DNA of 64,000 bases from Leptotrichia wadei (GTDB taxonomy: Bacteria; Fusobacteriota; Fusobacteriia; Fusobacteriales; Leptotrichiaceae): the NCBI RefSeq assembly GCF_007990545.2, contig NZ_AP019829.2:1612001-1676000 (forward strand), read 5' to 3'. Positions 63,601 through 64,000 of this stretch are shown in pieces; within the stretch, counting starts at the first letter, position 1, and the number at the start of each line of letters is the position of its first letter. The notes below the pieces were generated by a model. The model searched no databases, had not been told where the DNA came from, and saw only the letters and a list, made by a program, of their open reading frames with translations. The position numbers and the translations under genes are program-made.

Positions 63601-64000
63601 CATTTTTTGTAAACTTACCATAAATTCCCGCTGAAGCTCCTTTATGCACATCAATAGTTCCTGCAGCGGCATTTACTGCATTACTGTCTTCAAGATAAAT
63701 CCCTGCAGATTCTTCTTCTTTAATCTCTATTTTTTTATTATTAGTTACCCTCGATCCAGACTTACCATAAATTCCTGCCGACTTTTTATCGTTCATAGTA
63801 ATTGTTCCACTATTGTTAACCGTACTTTTTACAGCTGATATTCCGATTGATTCTTCTGAATTTACTGTTATTGTTCCAGTCGCACTATTAATAGCTTCTA
63901 TTTTATCTACATTATTATTAACATCATTTGAAGCGAATATTCCAACTGATTGCGGGCTTCCATTAGCAATATTTATTTCTTTATTATTTTGTAATGTCAA
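57653..64000 (-). CDS. Second giant autotransporter, N-terminus beyond the window (2115 residues seen)
   Basis: The passenger is a long series of short repeats of about 20 residues with the pattern NxGxIxx...SxGIYxxxG (for example ESIGISAVKS, KSAGIYGKSG, ESAGIYLEDS), the usual beta-helix signature. The C-terminal region from GLEQRYDINSLDSREKTLFN onward includes DEMMGHQYANVQQR and a barrel that ends GFKAIY. It is a clear paralogue of the plus-strand autotransporter: KLGDVG-like ENELGKVGDV, NKARVRYTTADWF and NTRFGVTVN are almost identical in both. The export signal lies outside the window. It is on the opposite strand and about 45 kb from its paralogue. Likely a surface adhesin. Confidence 0.93.
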   Translation of the reverse strand: MTLQNNKEINIANGSPQSVGIFASNDVNNNVDKIEAINSATGTITVNSEESIGISAVKSTVNNSGTITMNDKKSAGIYGKSGSRVTNNKKIEIKEEESAGIYLEDSNAVNAAAGTIDVHKGASAGIYGKFTKNATENSTIENSGIITLKNTAGQVKSAGIYGELEAAASKTLTIENKNIIDVSMKESVGIFAKNATGSRGNLTADNTGEIKVNSEKSVGMLSDNSVTNNKNKITVNNKEAVGMYGKNGSEIKNHEGATIEILSTGESAIGIYATGKNTATSNVTEGINEGTVTVKGKKATGMLATDKAKITNNKEIIGTAESVIGMYGVDDGTAVINAKNATIKLTGEKSTGIFSKDDATAENSGTINLTSSSKNSVGMFGSASTAGKKISLTNTADGVINVESESSTGMFTKNNGNLADSTIKNEGTINLKQKSTVGIYTPKSNITKVGTIILNDDADSSVAVYLKDGATVTDTTTGTINLGTKNQNRVAYYIKGTSASNTGKINGANIGNISGYGVGVYLDGGILNSSTSKLDYTTGSNTGNGIIGLLMKGATADISGYNQGVKVGNSVLSGSNDFYAIGIYTDEQGSSGSPKAISTSITAGVNGVGLFAENSSHIKYTGIMNIGANKVAGTGIYIGNGGDGNKASEVTIDSGADIKLNGINGVGAIVTTNATVDFKSGAKIEFGGDGVGIFAQKGGHIIDNGGTLVTNGHSVERTRVTEGSSVTSSDLTVALGNALDTGNILSHVINGEAILQTGVTVEAKSATKNIIGLMADGNSNPALTWVGTAGYDAENKGKLDLSNAQTSTAMYLDSARGLNSKDILVGDKSTGIYGIYKNTTPIYSAAPAGTVNIGTITTTANSKITIGDESSAIYSIGYDKVENKGEITGKDKSVGIYAKNTAASSKVINVVNEGNITLGKGAAGIYIAPETSNVSNATVVNSGNITVGDSTFNSSGNVDSTSVGIFAKNKTNLTTTGDITVGNKGFALYGNDSILTVNGGNYNFANNGSLAYLENNAVLNYNNAGTLTASSESMLYVINSKAQMNNNDIIVSSKGTGIYMAGTSTFGGWNNMTLNNGSTGIYVDNSNAAIDGKKITGVSNKAKGIVSINSNVTNKADMKFSNDDSVGIFSQNKSGVAKMTVNSGNIDITGKRSIAAYLEGTSDQTFENSGTINVDRTATSVKNDSTVGIYAQNGSAINIRNSGTINVGEASFGVYSLSENGNVETTGSSVINVADKAIGVYKKGGNVNLGGTVNVANHVATGANNEPVGVYGTSGVTINDTTSNFTIGDKSYGVILANPGMNKTNVYSNSASSNVTLGKEATFIYTEGASKVTNNAAITSGTNGKIIAIYGKDGANIVNNGTIDLSQGIGNQGIFVTGASNAVNRGIIKVGKTDKSDPNNIVYGIGMAAVGGASISNERDIYVSGHLSIGMYGDDRGTTLRNSGNIYLDASRATDSDKIQTMMGVFVNNGAKFVNRGNITTTGSYHGNSNVQGLVGVAVLNGSTLENYGRINIDADSSYGVLIKGTATNKSIIKNYGEININGSKSYGVRYDANSQGTAGDLPIAANATPENVLPALNSGAGSIISGNGAKDYYAPTDPSKTVGGVGIVQLPNGRLAIQRNGVTLDESQVQTIDYTTPSTNYAFSNFGVYVDTLGRTRPININGANSLGINSDLLIGTEFSVLTNAKNVIIGKQILQPFLNQINAGIFNFTPYSASLTWMATPEVDPSTQQITRVLMTKIPYTAFVSSTSNEFNFTDGLEQRYDINSLDSREKTLFNKLNTIGNSEETLLVQAIDEMMGHQYANVQQRIFETGNLLNKEFGYLRNEWETKSKDSNKIKVFGMKGNYKTDTAGIIDYTNKAYGFAYLNENETIKLGESSGWYAGAVKNKFDFSDIGDSKEEQTMVKAGVYKSKPLGRDHNNGLNWTVAAEGFVGTGDMDRKFLVVDDIFEAKSQFHTYGLGLRNELRKNIRTSERTSISPYGSLKMEYGRFGGIKEDSGQMRLEVKSNDYYSIKPEVGVEFKYRQPMAVKTTFVAKLGLAYENELGKVGDVSNKARVRYTTADWFNIRGEKDDRRGNGKADLNLGIENTRFGVTVNAGYDTKGENIRGGIGFKAIY

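Overview
The window is very AT-rich DNA from a diderm, anaerobe-like bacterium, most likely a fusobacterium of the Leptotrichia type. The reasons are the Kdo pathway gene kdsB (so lipopolysaccharide is made), OmpA-like and lipoprotein genes, two giant type V autotransporters (one showing the fusobacterial N-terminal region, both sharing one C-terminal barrel family), and otherwise Firmicutes-like gene order such as pgpH-ybeY-dgkA and prfA-prmC. The genus is an inference from gene style; no rRNA is present. Almost everything lies on the minus strand. The plus strand carries one autotransporter, one tRNA-Thr and one thioredoxin-like gene.

Layout. 1-4396: proline synthesis (proA cut by the window edge, proB), a small lipoprotein, a cytoplasmic alpha-amylase and kdsB. 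4911-11981: a 2356-residue autotransporter with its own promoter and terminator, followed by a decayed insertion-sequence end. 12491-15419: dacA, nth and a TraX-family membrane protein. 15733-20660: accessory stretch with an IS200/IS605-type tnpB element, SemiSWEET, tRNA-Thr, an OmpA-like protein, a tnpB-less element relic, a DUF3829/YiiG-like protein and a TlpA-like redoxin. 20863-24704: an envelope-stress-like cluster (SPFH protein, PspA, zinc-ribbon membrane protein) behind queA. 24814-34848: a lysozyme-like secreted protein, prmC, prfA, a DgkA-PAP2 fusion, ybeY, a 7TM-HD phosphodiesterase, a RadC-like/DinG fusion helicase and a DUF333 protein. 35084-39727: a CLC-F-like transporter, a tandem MliC-domain protein, and a zinc-ribbon membrane protein next to an acyltransferase-like protein. 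39803-51078: a second tnpB element, patatin, stomatin/NfeD with two tiny repeat lipoproteins, valS, a CLC exchanger, an arginase-family enzyme, ApbE and a repeat-rich membrane protein. 51116-57272: a DUF4132 gene sandwiched between two tnpB elements. 57653-64000: the C-terminal 2115 residues of a second autotransporter.

The most unusual theme is the family of IS605-type elements: four with tnpB (one dead) and one 168-bp relic. All point the same way and share the 5' flank TTTTAAC. Four of the five begin 2 to 11 bp behind the stop codon of a gene on the same strand. None has a tnpA in this window. Other notable items are fused or duplicated proteins: PrmC with a doubled N-terminal domain, DinG with a RadC-type JAMM domain, DgkA-PAP2, and a double MliC protein. 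Envelope maintenance is a recurring job across the window (dacA, PspA/SPFH, NfeD/stomatin, MliC, OmpA, autotransporters), but I see no sign that these genes form one regulon.
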